Assembly (NCBI GenBank): GCA_019057975.1
Contig: JAHLWJ010000264.1
Coordinates: 1 to 6,307 of the forward strand
Direction: 5' to 3'
Source: Promethearchaeota archaeon
GTDB lineage: Archaea > Asgardarchaeota > Lokiarchaeia > Sigynarchaeales > SOKP01
Length of the DNA stretch: 6,307 nt
A program made the position numbers and the translations under genes. Below the pieces are notes generated by a model. The model saw only the letters and a list, made by a program, of their open reading frames with translations. It made no database searches and was not told the DNA's origin. Below are positions 1 to 5,184 of the stretch, piece by piece; the first letter of the stretch is position 1; every line of letters starts with the position of its first letter.

Positions 1-359
1 AGGATTACTTCTAACCCCGGAACTCCATCTTGTGTGCCTTGTCTTCTCTGTTCTTCTAATTTTTTAATTTGGTTATCTTCTAAGGCGACCACAAAAGAAC
101 CAATTCTTTGAAAAGAAAAATTTAATTCTTCAAAGGCTTGAGAATATAATTTATTTCCTTTAATACACAAATCTCGCTTTACATATTCTCTTGGGGAAGC
201 AAAACCTGCGTGAACTACACCAGAATTTGCTTTAGTAGTACCTGATGCTATATCAGCTTCTTTTTCCAGTAAAGCGATCTTCAAATCGTATTTTGAAAGA
301 TTTCGCGCGATACAACAACCAGTTACCCCACCACCTATAATAATTACATCGTAGATCAA
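1..359 (-). CDS. FAD-dependent oxidoreductase of the GlpA/LhgO type, N-terminal part (partial)
   Basis: This is the first 119 codons of a gene that runs off the left edge. The protein opens with a Rossmann dinucleotide-binding fold: a strand at residues 4-8, then G9-x-G11-x-x-G14 and the acidic residue E32 at the end of the second strand, which normally binds the ribose of FAD. Next comes SGTTKANSGVVHAGF (residues 39-53), the hallmark of the FAD-dependent family that holds anaerobic glycerol-3-phosphate dehydrogenase subunit A and L-2-hydroxyglutarate oxidase/dehydrogenase. These enzymes oxidise a 2-hydroxyacid or glycerol 3-phosphate and pass electrons to a quinone or Fe-S partner. The N-terminus alone does not say which substrate is used. 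The only plausible start is TTG at 357-359: no ATG or GTG lies in frame between the upstream stop and the Rossmann strand, and a GAGGT ribosome site sits 7 nt upstream. Confidence 0.88.
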   Translation of the reverse strand, partial: MIYDVIIIGGGVTGCCIARNLSKYDLKIALLEKEADIASGTTKANSGVVHAGFASPREYVKRDLCIKGNKLYSQAFEELNFSFQRIGSFVVALEDNQIKKLEEQRRQGTQDGVPGLEVI

Positions 360-366
360 AGGGTAT

Positions 367-371
367 ACCTC
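367..371 (-). promoter_or_regulatory. Ribosome binding site deciding a TTG start
   Basis: On the minus strand GAGGT lies 7 nt upstream of the TTG at 357-359. It matches the archaeal anti-Shine-Dalgarno complement AGGAGGTGAT. Because no ATG or GTG is available in frame, this site is the main reason for placing the start at TTG. Confidence 0.65.
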
Positions 372-374
372 GTT

Positions 375-432
375 AATTTTAAAGAGTAAATTAAAAAGCT
401 TAAGTAATAAAACATGTTATCTCTTTAAAATT
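375..432. repeat. Perfect 12-bp inverted repeat upstream of the FAD oxidoreductase gene
   Basis: The arms AATTTTAAAGAG (375-386) and CTCTTTAAAATT (421-432) are exact reverse complements separated by 34 nt. The arm centres are about 46 bp apart. Both arms contain a TTTTAAA core that could serve as a TATA box for the minus-strand gene starting at 359. The distal arm, about 67 nt from the start codon, is the better placed for that role; the proximal arm falls next to the ribosome site. A paired regulator-binding site or a hairpin in the leader are both possible, and in such AT-rich DNA chance cannot be excluded. Confidence 0.5.
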
Positions 433-478
433 TATTTGGACTATATGTATTTTCTAATTGATAATGTTCATTAATAGG

Positions 479-484
479 AAAAAA
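479..484 (-). terminator. Candidate U-tract terminator after the tail-anchored protein gene
   Basis: A run of six A on the plus strand gives UUUUUU in the minus-strand transcript about 33 nt after the stop codon at 517-519. Archaeal intrinsic termination relies on such U-tracts and needs no hairpin, and none is obvious here. Similar runs are frequent in this AT-rich window, so this is only a candidate. Confidence 0.25.
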
Positions 485-516
485 CATATTAAAGCGCTAT
501 TTTTCCAATTTTAAAA

Positions 517-849
517 TTAGATAAAAAAGAACCATAAAATATTGAATAATAATGCGATAATGATAAGAGCGATAGTTACGGGGTTAATTAGAGTGCTTCT
601 TAAAGCTTTTGCGTATTTTAATTCTAGGTCTCCTTTTATCAGTGTTTTAATTGAATTATATTTAGGAGTGTTTTCTTCTTTAAGGTGATAAGAGCCTAAA
701 AACCTAGGATTATTCAAGCTTTTAAGTTGTCTATTATAATCACTAGAAGGAAAAAAGCGTAATTTATTACTATTTAGAACATCCTCGTAATCTTTTATAA
801 AATGAGCCTTCTTTGGTTCTTTTTCAATACTTTTATTCTTATCGTCCAT
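517..849 (-). CDS. Small C-terminally membrane-anchored protein of unknown function
   Basis: I do not recognise this family. The 110-residue product has a charged, lysine-rich N-terminal part, a polar middle with several Asn, Tyr and Pro residues, and one hydrophobic segment in the last 22 or so residues (from about L88 to the final Ile). Nothing follows that segment, so the expected topology is a tail-anchored protein with its N-terminal domain in the cytosol. No signal peptide or clear heptad pattern is visible. I chose ATG at 847-849. A TTG at 862-864 would add five residues, but neither start has a Shine-Dalgarno site, and the TATA-like box at 884-889 predicts transcription starting at about 860, which favours the ATG with a short leader. 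The longin-like gene lies about 120 bp upstream in the same orientation, which raises the possibility of a membrane-traffic or membrane-surface role, but that is inference only. Confidence 0.7.
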   Translation of the reverse strand: MDDKNKSIEKEPKKAHFIKDYEDVLNSNKLRFFPSSDYNRQLKSLNNPRFLGSYHLKEENTPKYNSIKTLIKGDLELKYAKALRSTLINPVTIALIIIALLFNILWFFFI

Positions 850-925
850 TTGATTGTTAACCAATTTTATTGTTTCATTACTCTTATATCATTTCATTCT
901 TAAATCTTTTTTGGTTCTTTTTCAA
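812..925. repeat. Direct repeat pair (16 bp identical) spanning the 5' end of the tail-anchored protein gene
   Basis: TTTGGTTCTTTTTCAA occurs at 812-827, inside the coding region, and again at 910-925, upstream of it, and the sequence stays similar for about another 12 bp. A second pair, TTATATnATTTCATTC, occurs at 884-899 and 937-952 with 15 of 16 bases identical. The two pairs have different offsets (98 and 53 bp), so this is not one simple tandem copy. It suggests local duplication around the start of the minus-strand gene. Confidence 0.6.
884..889 (-). promoter_or_regulatory. Candidate TATA box of the tail-anchored protein gene
   Basis: Read on the minus strand, ATATAA is centred about 38 nt upstream of the ATG at 847-849. 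Archaeal TATA boxes lie about 26 nt before the transcription start, so this would give a leader of roughly 11 nt. An almost identical element sits at 937-942 as part of a repeat. Confidence 0.35.
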
Positions 926-950
926 AACTTTTCTTTTTATATAATTTCAT
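900..950 (-). pseudogene. Possible broken duplicate of the tail-anchored protein N-terminus
   Basis: A 16-codon minus-strand frame from ATG at 948-950 to TAA at 900-902 encodes MKLYKKKSFEKEPKKI. Its core, KSFEKEPKK, matches KSIEKEPKK near the N-terminus of the neighbouring downstream protein and is carried by the same 16-bp DNA repeat. No ribosome site precedes it. It may be a remnant of a partial gene duplication, a short leader frame, or a coincidence of a lysine-rich repeat. Confidence 0.3.
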
Positions 951-970
951 TCACAAAACTTCTCAAAATA

Positions 971-1351
971 TCATTTTCCTAAAAATTTATCAATGTAATC
1001 ACCAAAATCAGAAAAGGTCTCAATGTTACTATCCCAATCTATTAACTCTGAGGAATATAGTCGAAAAAATTGGTCTGAGATCAACAAAAGATCGTCAATT
1101 ACTTTCTTTTCTTTGGTTTTATAAGAAGAACTTCCAATGAACAGAAATCTTCTTCGCTTTATGATTACAAAGCGAAGATCAGACATTTCAAAGTTCGAAA
1201 TTCCGCCATCTGTCAACTTTTCTGCAAATTTATTTAAAGCACTCATCAGAGCGCCAAAGAGCTGTGGATTTACCTTTTGATCTGATACTTTTGAGTATAA
1301 AACGATTCCGTTGTCTGTTAAAACCCAAAAATCTATTAGTATACTAGGCAT
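971..1351 (-). CDS. Longin-like small domain protein
   Basis: The 126-residue protein consists of a single small alpha/beta domain. Predicted elements in order are strand 1 (residues 4-11), a hairpin at DNG, strand 2 (15-20), helix 1 (28-46), strands 3 to 5 (about 52-57, 60-65 and 68-74), a long helix 2 (79-103) and a short helix 3 (111-123). This order of two strands, helix, three strands and two helices is that of the longin fold. The related roadblock/LC7 fold normally begins with a helix, so longin is preferred. Proteins with these folds are abundant in Asgard archaea and act with small Ras-like GTPases or in vesicle-traffic complexes. No GTPase is encoded in this window. There is no signal peptide or membrane segment, so it should be cytosolic. 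The start is ATG at 1349-1351, with only a weak GTGG in front. The fold call rests on pattern, not on a sequence match. Confidence 0.7.
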   Translation of the reverse strand: MPSILIDFWVLTDNGIVLYSKVSDQKVNPQLFGALMSALNKFAEKLTDGGISNFEMSDLRFVIIKRRRFLFIGSSSYKTKEKKVIDDLLLISDQFFRLYSSELIDWDSNIETFSDFGDYIDKFLGK

Positions 1352-1381
1352 TGTACCACATATTATTAAAGGTTATCATCC

Positions 1382-1399
1382 CTCATTAGTTTAAATGAG
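1382..1399. repeat. Short palindrome in the longin-like gene promoter region
   Basis: CTCATT (1382-1387) and AATGAG (1394-1399) form a perfect 6-bp inverted repeat around a 6-nt TA-rich centre. With a one-base bulge the arms extend by two further C:G pairs. The centre reads as a TATA-like ATTTAAAC on the minus strand, about 43 nt upstream of the ATG at 1349-1351. A regulator bound here could cover the TATA box. The 180-bp gap between this gene and the divergent plus-strand gene contains nothing else I can identify beyond AT-rich promoter-like sequence. Confidence 0.35.
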
Positions 1400-1516
1400 A
1401 GGTTCAAATATTTAAAAAATCTTTTTTGATTAATTATACTAAATGTATTACAGTAAAAGTATTAAAAAAAATAAAAATTTCTGTTTTATCTTCTACTTAA
1501 AAAATATATTAAGAAC

Positions 1517-1520
1517 GGAG
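1517..1520 (+). promoter_or_regulatory. Ribosome binding site of the nitronate monooxygenase-like gene
   Basis: GGAG lies 11 nt before the ATG at 1532-1534, slightly far but usable. TATA-like AT-rich sequence precedes it at about 1494-1511. If the box is at the 3' end of that stretch, the transcript would start too late to include GGAG, so the box probably lies at its 5' end or further upstream. Confidence 0.45.
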
Positions 1521-1531
1521 TTTAAATTTAT

Positions 1532-2416
1532 ATGAATTGGGAAACTAAAATTACCCAAATGATAGGTGTGAAATTTCCATTAATAATGGGGGCATTTGCA
1601 GTAATAGGGAGGGCAAAATTTGCCAGCGCCTTTTCTAACGCTGGAGGATTAGGTATTATTACTGCTATTAATTATCCTAAAATTGAAGATTTTCGTACTG
1701 AGCTTGAACATATGCTTCTGTTGACTGATAAACCGTTTGGAATTAACTTTACGATAACACCACCGTATCTTTTAAAAAAGAGAAGAGGGAGGACTCAAGA
1801 ATCATATCTTGATTATTTAAATTTAGCAATCGATATGGGAGTTAAAGTATTTACAACTTCCGCTTACAGAGCTCCAAAACTAGGAATTAGAATTAAAGAA
1901 GCAGGGTGTTATTGGTTTCATAAGTGTGTTACTATGAAGCACGCAAAAGCAGCTGAAAACGAGGGAGCTGATGCTATTACACTTGTTGGGCTAGAAGGAA
2001 CTGGTTTCAAAAATCCCGTACAAAACACAACTTTAGTCAACATAACAATGGCTCGGAGATTATTGAACCTTCCAATAATCGCAGCAGGAGGAATTGGGGA
2101 TGCTAGAGGTTTTCTTGGGGCATTAGCTATGGGAGCAGATGCGATATGCTTAGGTAGTTCAATTATAGCCACTACAGAAAGCTTGGCTTCAAAAAATTGG
2201 AAAGAACAGATATTAAACCAAGATATATTCGATGAAAAATATTATAAAAAGATATATCATCTGGAATTGAAAGATTCAGCAATTGCTTCAATGGCAGTAG
2301 GTCATTGCGACGAAATTCTCAGCTTAAAAGAATTCGTTCAAGATAAAATTATGAGTAAAGCAGAACAAATCCTTAAGACCTGGGGATTTGATAAGGATGT
2401 ATTTAGCACTAGGTAA
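1532..2416 (+). CDS. Nitronate monooxygenase/FabK-family FMN enzyme lacking the usual catalytic His
   Basis: The 294-residue product is a TIM-barrel flavoprotein of the 2-nitropropane dioxygenase family (nitronate monooxygenase, FabK-type enoyl reductase, NAD(P)H:quinone reductase). Family features in order: an N-terminal substrate/flavin strand PLIMGAFA (16-23), GGLGIITA (38-45), KPFGINFTI (67-75), the segment ending in GADAI (145-149), GLEGTGFKNP (153-162), AAGGIGDARG (184-193) and MGADAICLGSS (200-210). The last two bind the FMN phosphate. In well-studied members the sequence near 153-160 is ExGGH, where the His acts as the base or in substrate binding. Here the aligned residue is F159, followed by Lys. 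The usual QGPM near residue 19 is also altered to MGAF. It is thus probably an FMN oxidoreductase with a different substrate or chemistry. It stands alone on its strand and overlaps the converging hydrolase gene by 8 bp. Confidence 0.9.
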   Translation: MNWETKITQMIGVKFPLIMGAFAVIGRAKFASAFSNAGGLGIITAINYPKIEDFRTELEHMLLLTDKPFGINFTITPPYLLKKRRGRTQESYLDYLNLAIDMGVKVFTTSAYRAPKLGIRIKEAGCYWFHKCVTMKHAKAAENEGADAITLVGLEGTGFKNPVQNTTLVNITMARRLLNLPIIAAGGIGDARGFLGALAMGADAICLGSSIIATTESLASKNWKEQILNQDIFDEKYYKKIYHLELKDSAIASMAVGHCDEILSLKEFVQDKIMSKAEQILKTWGFDKDVFSTR

Positions 2417-3308
2417 TCAGTTTAGTTATTATCTCCTCAATATGATTTACTGCTGAAGAAAGATGTGCTTCGTTATTAAAGATTTTAATTTCACAGTTAG
2501 GAATTGTTTTACACACAGTTCGCGCCATTTTGATGGGTACGCTGGTGTCTAATTCGCCGTGCCAAGAAAAAACTTTCATATTGGAGGTTATATCTTTTAG
2601 ATCAAACCCCCATGGATGAGCAAATAAGATTGCTTCATGGTAAGGACCCATAATACCTTGACGAAAAGGTTCGCCCATCAATTCTAAATATAAAGAAAAT
2701 TTTTCTTTGTCCTCAAAAAACTTCTTATCTGGCGCTGGCAAATTTGTTCCTCGTTTAAGAAATTTTTTCTGAATATCTTCAACATCTTTATTCTTTAATC
2801 TATTCAAATATTTTAACTGAAATTTAAACGTGAGTTTTAGCAGTTTTGGATGTTTAGAGGCTAAATTTAATTCGTTACGATTGTTTTTTGCCATATCTTC
2901 AATTCCAAATTTTATCGGTCCGAGGCCTGAAACGATGCCGCATGAGTGAATTTTATCGGGAATTTTATAAGCACAAGCTAATGCAAAGGGTGCTCCACCT
3001 GATCCTCCTAAAATTGAGAAGTTGCTAATATTAAGAGCATCAGCTAGATCAACAACGTCATCTGGCCAATTTAAAAGAGAATGCTCTTTATAAAAATCTG
3101 AAAGACCAAAACCAGGTCGATCAATTGCTATTAAATGAACTAGATCTTTTAATTGTTCAAGATCGTACATTTTCGGCTCAAGACGGGAAGATCCATGACC
3201 GTGAAAATAAAATAACGGTTTTCCATCGATGTCACCAAATTCTGCATATCCAAGTTTACGACCGTCTTTTAATGTAACAGTCTGATTTAATAAATCTTTT
3301 TCAGTCAT
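2409..3308 (-). CDS. Alpha/beta hydrolase with intact catalytic triad
   Basis: The 299-residue protein is a cytosolic alpha/beta hydrolase-fold enzyme of the size usual for the family, with no signal peptide or membrane segment. The N-terminal hairpin GRKLGYAEFGD is followed by the oxyanion-hole motif HGHGSS (36-41), the DRPGFGLSD motif (63-71), and the nucleophile elbow G-G-S-G-G with Ser103. A helical cap spans roughly residues 135-230. The acid is likely D254 in GELD, and the base is H282 in NEAH. This arrangement is typical of esterase-like and hydrolase-like enzymes near the haloalkane dehalogenase and proline iminopeptidase groups. The substrate cannot be read from the sequence. The start is ATG at 3306-3308. 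The region upstream is a run of TATTATATTA-like sequence with no Shine-Dalgarno site, so the message may be leaderless. It is transcribed divergently from the 2-hydroxyacid dehydrogenase operon across a 124-bp gap. Confidence 0.9.
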   Translation of the reverse strand: MTEKDLLNQTVTLKDGRKLGYAEFGDIDGKPLFYFHGHGSSRLEPKMYDLEQLKDLVHLIAIDRPGFGLSDFYKEHSLLNWPDDVVDLADALNISNFSILGGSGGAPFALACAYKIPDKIHSCGIVSGLGPIKFGIEDMAKNNRNELNLASKHPKLLKLTFKFQLKYLNRLKNKDVEDIQKKFLKRGTNLPAPDKKFFEDKEKFSLYLELMGEPFRQGIMGPYHEAILFAHPWGFDLKDITSNMKVFSWHGELDTSVPIKMARTVCKTIPNCEIKIFNNEAHLSSAVNHIEEIITKLIT

Positions 3309-3393
3309 GTTAATATAATATAATACTCTAAATGGAATAATTTGACGATAATTGATATTAATTTTAACGAATAATAATATTAACCTTTCAAAC

Positions 3394-3401
3394 TTTTAAA
3401 A
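3394..3401 (+). promoter_or_regulatory. Candidate TATA box of the dehydrogenase-racemase operon
   Basis: TTTTAAAA is centred about 35 nt before the ATG at 3433-3435. That predicts a transcript starting near 3423 with a leader of about 10 nt, which fits the lack of a Shine-Dalgarno site. Other AT-rich candidates lie upstream, at about 3361-3380. Confidence 0.35.
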
Positions 3402-3409
3402 TAATAACA

Positions 3410-3436
3410 ATGAGTAATAATCATAACTTCAAATGA
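3410..3436 (+). other. Eight-codon upstream frame overlapping the dehydrogenase start (ATGA)
   Basis: ATG at 3410-3412 opens a frame encoding MSNNHNFK that ends in TGA at 3434-3436. Its stop overlaps the dehydrogenase ATG in the arrangement ATGA. Such overlaps are typical of translational coupling, and the downstream gene has no visible Shine-Dalgarno site of its own. However, the best TATA candidate would place the transcript start downstream of this frame, in which case it is not translated. Confidence 0.25.
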
Positions 3437-5181
3437 GTCCTACTTATAACAAAATCTCGGAAAATTTACTATCAGAGTTTAAAAAAATTGTAGGAGTAGG
3501 TTCATTTTTCGCTGAAAAGGAGCATAGATGGACTTATACTTTTGGAAGTACAATGATCGAACCAGAGTGGGTCCCGGATTTAATTTTAATACCCCATAAT
3601 TCTCAACAAATCTCTGAAATTTTAAAGCTTGCTAATGAAAATCTTATCCCCGTGACTCCAAGGGGCAGCGGTACAAGCTTATCTGCTGGAACGTTAACTC
3701 CCTACGGAGGTATAGTATTAGACCTCAACGCTATGAATAAAATCTTAAAAATTGATATCGAAAATAATTTAGTAGAAGTAGAACCAGCGGTTATTTGCGA
3801 TGAATTAAATGAAAAATTAAAGCGTGATGGATATTTTTTTCCTCCAGATCCTGGTTCAAGTTCAGTTGCTACGATTGGTGGGATGGTGGCAACTAACGCT
3901 GGTGGAGTGCAAGCATTCAAATATGGCGTAACAAAGAATTATGTGCAATTCTTAGAAATTGTGCTCGCTAATGGTAAGATTTTGAAATTAGGGACAAAAG
4001 TATTAAAATCTGTATCCTCTTATAATATAAAAGATTTATTTATTGGTTCTGAAGGTACTTTAGGAGTGATTACTAAAGTAGGTTTAAAAATACATCCATT
4101 ACCAAAACATCGAAAACTAGGTTTTTTCATATTTAATGACATTGATAAATTAACAGAAGCGGTACTGGAAATAAGAAGAAAAGGTATAATCACTAATCTG
4201 TTTGAATTCATGGATAAAGTATCAGTTACTGCGGTTTTTGATCTCTTGGGGGGTGAATTTGTTGAATATCCTAAGGATTATGCTCTACTGGCTGAAGTGG
4301 ACGGGCCTAATACAGGATCCGTAGAAGAAGAATTTTCGATTTTATTTGATATTATCAAAAAGCAGCAACCTATCTTCTACAAAATCGCAAAAAACTTAGA
4401 TGAGAGGGAAATTTTAATAGGCGCAAGGAAAGCTGCATTTCCTGCATATTCCAGAATTGGCCCTTCAGTATGTGTGGAGGATTGTACCATACAAATAACT
4501 GATTTTGCTGAAGTAATAAAAAAATTTGAAAAACTCACTGTAAAATTAAATATTCCTAATATTACTACAGCAATGGTCTGTCATATGGAGGGAAACTTAC
4601 ATCCCACATTTATTTTCAATGAAAATGATCCTAAAGATCGAGCTGATTTTGAAAAAGCTGTTAAATACTTATATAATGAAATAATTATTCCTATTGGTGG
4701 TTCAATTACAGGAGAACATGGAATTGGAAAAATTAAAACACCCTATTTAGAATTAGAGCATGGAATTGAAGTAGTAAATTTAATGCACCAAATTAAAAAG
4801 TTATTCGATCCTAATATAATTCTAAATCCTGGTGCAGGAAAGGGCGTTATTCAATCATTAGATCAAATTGAAGTACAAAGGCAATTAAAAAATCAACCAG
4901 ATAAGATACTAGAATTAAATTGTATGAGATGTGGCTTTTGCACGGTTATGTGTCCTTCCAGAATACATTATACGCTGGAGTCATATAGTCCTAGAGGGCG
5001 TCTTAGCCTTTTAAATGGTATTGTATATAGAGATTTAGAGCTAGAAAATTACGAGTTAGTAAATGATATACTACATTCTTGCACATTATGTGGATTATGT
5101 TTAGTAAATTGTCCCGCTGGTGTGAAAACTCTTGAGATTTTTGAAAAGGCAAGAGAATTATTGCATAAAAATAGTGAGTAA
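3433..5181 (+). CDS. glcD: GlcD-type FAD-linked 2-hydroxyacid dehydrogenase fused to a two-[4Fe-4S] ferredoxin module
   Basis: The 582-residue protein is a fusion. Residues about 45-225 form the PCMH-type FAD-binding domain, with PRGSGTSLSAG (76-86), DPGSSSVATIGG (139-150), NAGG (155-158) and SEGTLGVIT (206-214). Residues about 226-470 are the FAD-oxidase C-terminal (substrate) domain, with ARKAAFP, GNLHP (387-391) and GEHGIG (427-432). After a short linker come two CxxCxxCxxxCP motifs: C497, C500, C503, C507 and C550, C553, C556, C560. Relatives oxidise D-lactate, glycolate or D-2-hydroxyglutarate to the 2-oxoacid. The ferredoxin part matches the N-terminal part of GlcF, but the protein ends 22 residues after the last Cys, before any CCG domain. 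The usual metal-site GHxGDGNxH reads VCHMEGNLH, with Cys383 at the first His position. The racemase gene follows after 3 nt, so the two are almost certainly co-transcribed, and D-lactate is the favoured substrate. There is no signal peptide, so it is probably cytosolic. Confidence 0.93.
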   Translation: MSPTYNKISENLLSEFKKIVGVGSFFAEKEHRWTYTFGSTMIEPEWVPDLILIPHNSQQISEILKLANENLIPVTPRGSGTSLSAGTLTPYGGIVLDLNAMNKILKIDIENNLVEVEPAVICDELNEKLKRDGYFFPPDPGSSSVATIGGMVATNAGGVQAFKYGVTKNYVQFLEIVLANGKILKLGTKVLKSVSSYNIKDLFIGSEGTLGVITKVGLKIHPLPKHRKLGFFIFNDIDKLTEAVLEIRRKGIITNLFEFMDKVSVTAVFDLLGGEFVEYPKDYALLAEVDGPNTGSVEEEFSILFDIIKKQQPIFYKIAKNLDEREILIGARKAAFPAYSRIGPSVCVEDCTIQITDFAEVIKKFEKLTVKLNIPNITTAMVCHMEGNLHPTFIFNENDPKDRADFEKAVKYLYNEIIIPIGGSITGEHGIGKIKTPYLELEHGIEVVNLMHQIKKLFDPNIILNPGAGKGVIQSLDQIEVQRQLKNQPDKILELNCMRCGFCTVMCPSRIHYTLESYSPRGRLSLLNGIVYRDLELENYELVNDILHSCTLCGLCLVNCPAGVKTLEIFEKARELLHKNSE

Positions 5182-5184
5182 GCA

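Noticed and set aside
411..418. Palindrome AACATGTT and the nearby AAGCTT/CTTAAG in the spacer of the 12-bp inverted repeat
   Set aside because: They are too short, and symmetrical words like these are expected by chance in AT-rich DNA.
493..498. AGCGCT palindrome just downstream of the tail-anchored protein gene
   Set aside because: It is six bases with no loop, so it cannot form a terminator hairpin.
1918..2172. Minus-strand open frame of 84 codons inside the nitronate monooxygenase-like gene
   Set aside because: It is antisense to a well-supported conserved gene, has a low-complexity Ala/Pro/Ser composition typical of shadow frames, and has no ribosome site.
3702..3920. Minus-strand open frame of 72 codons inside the dehydrogenase gene
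   Set aside because: It lies opposite the conserved FAD-binding motifs, and its Ser/Pro/Ile-rich product resembles nothing recognisable.
4020..4211. Minus-strand open frame of 63 codons inside the dehydrogenase gene
   Set aside because: It is antisense to a conserved domain and has no supporting signal.
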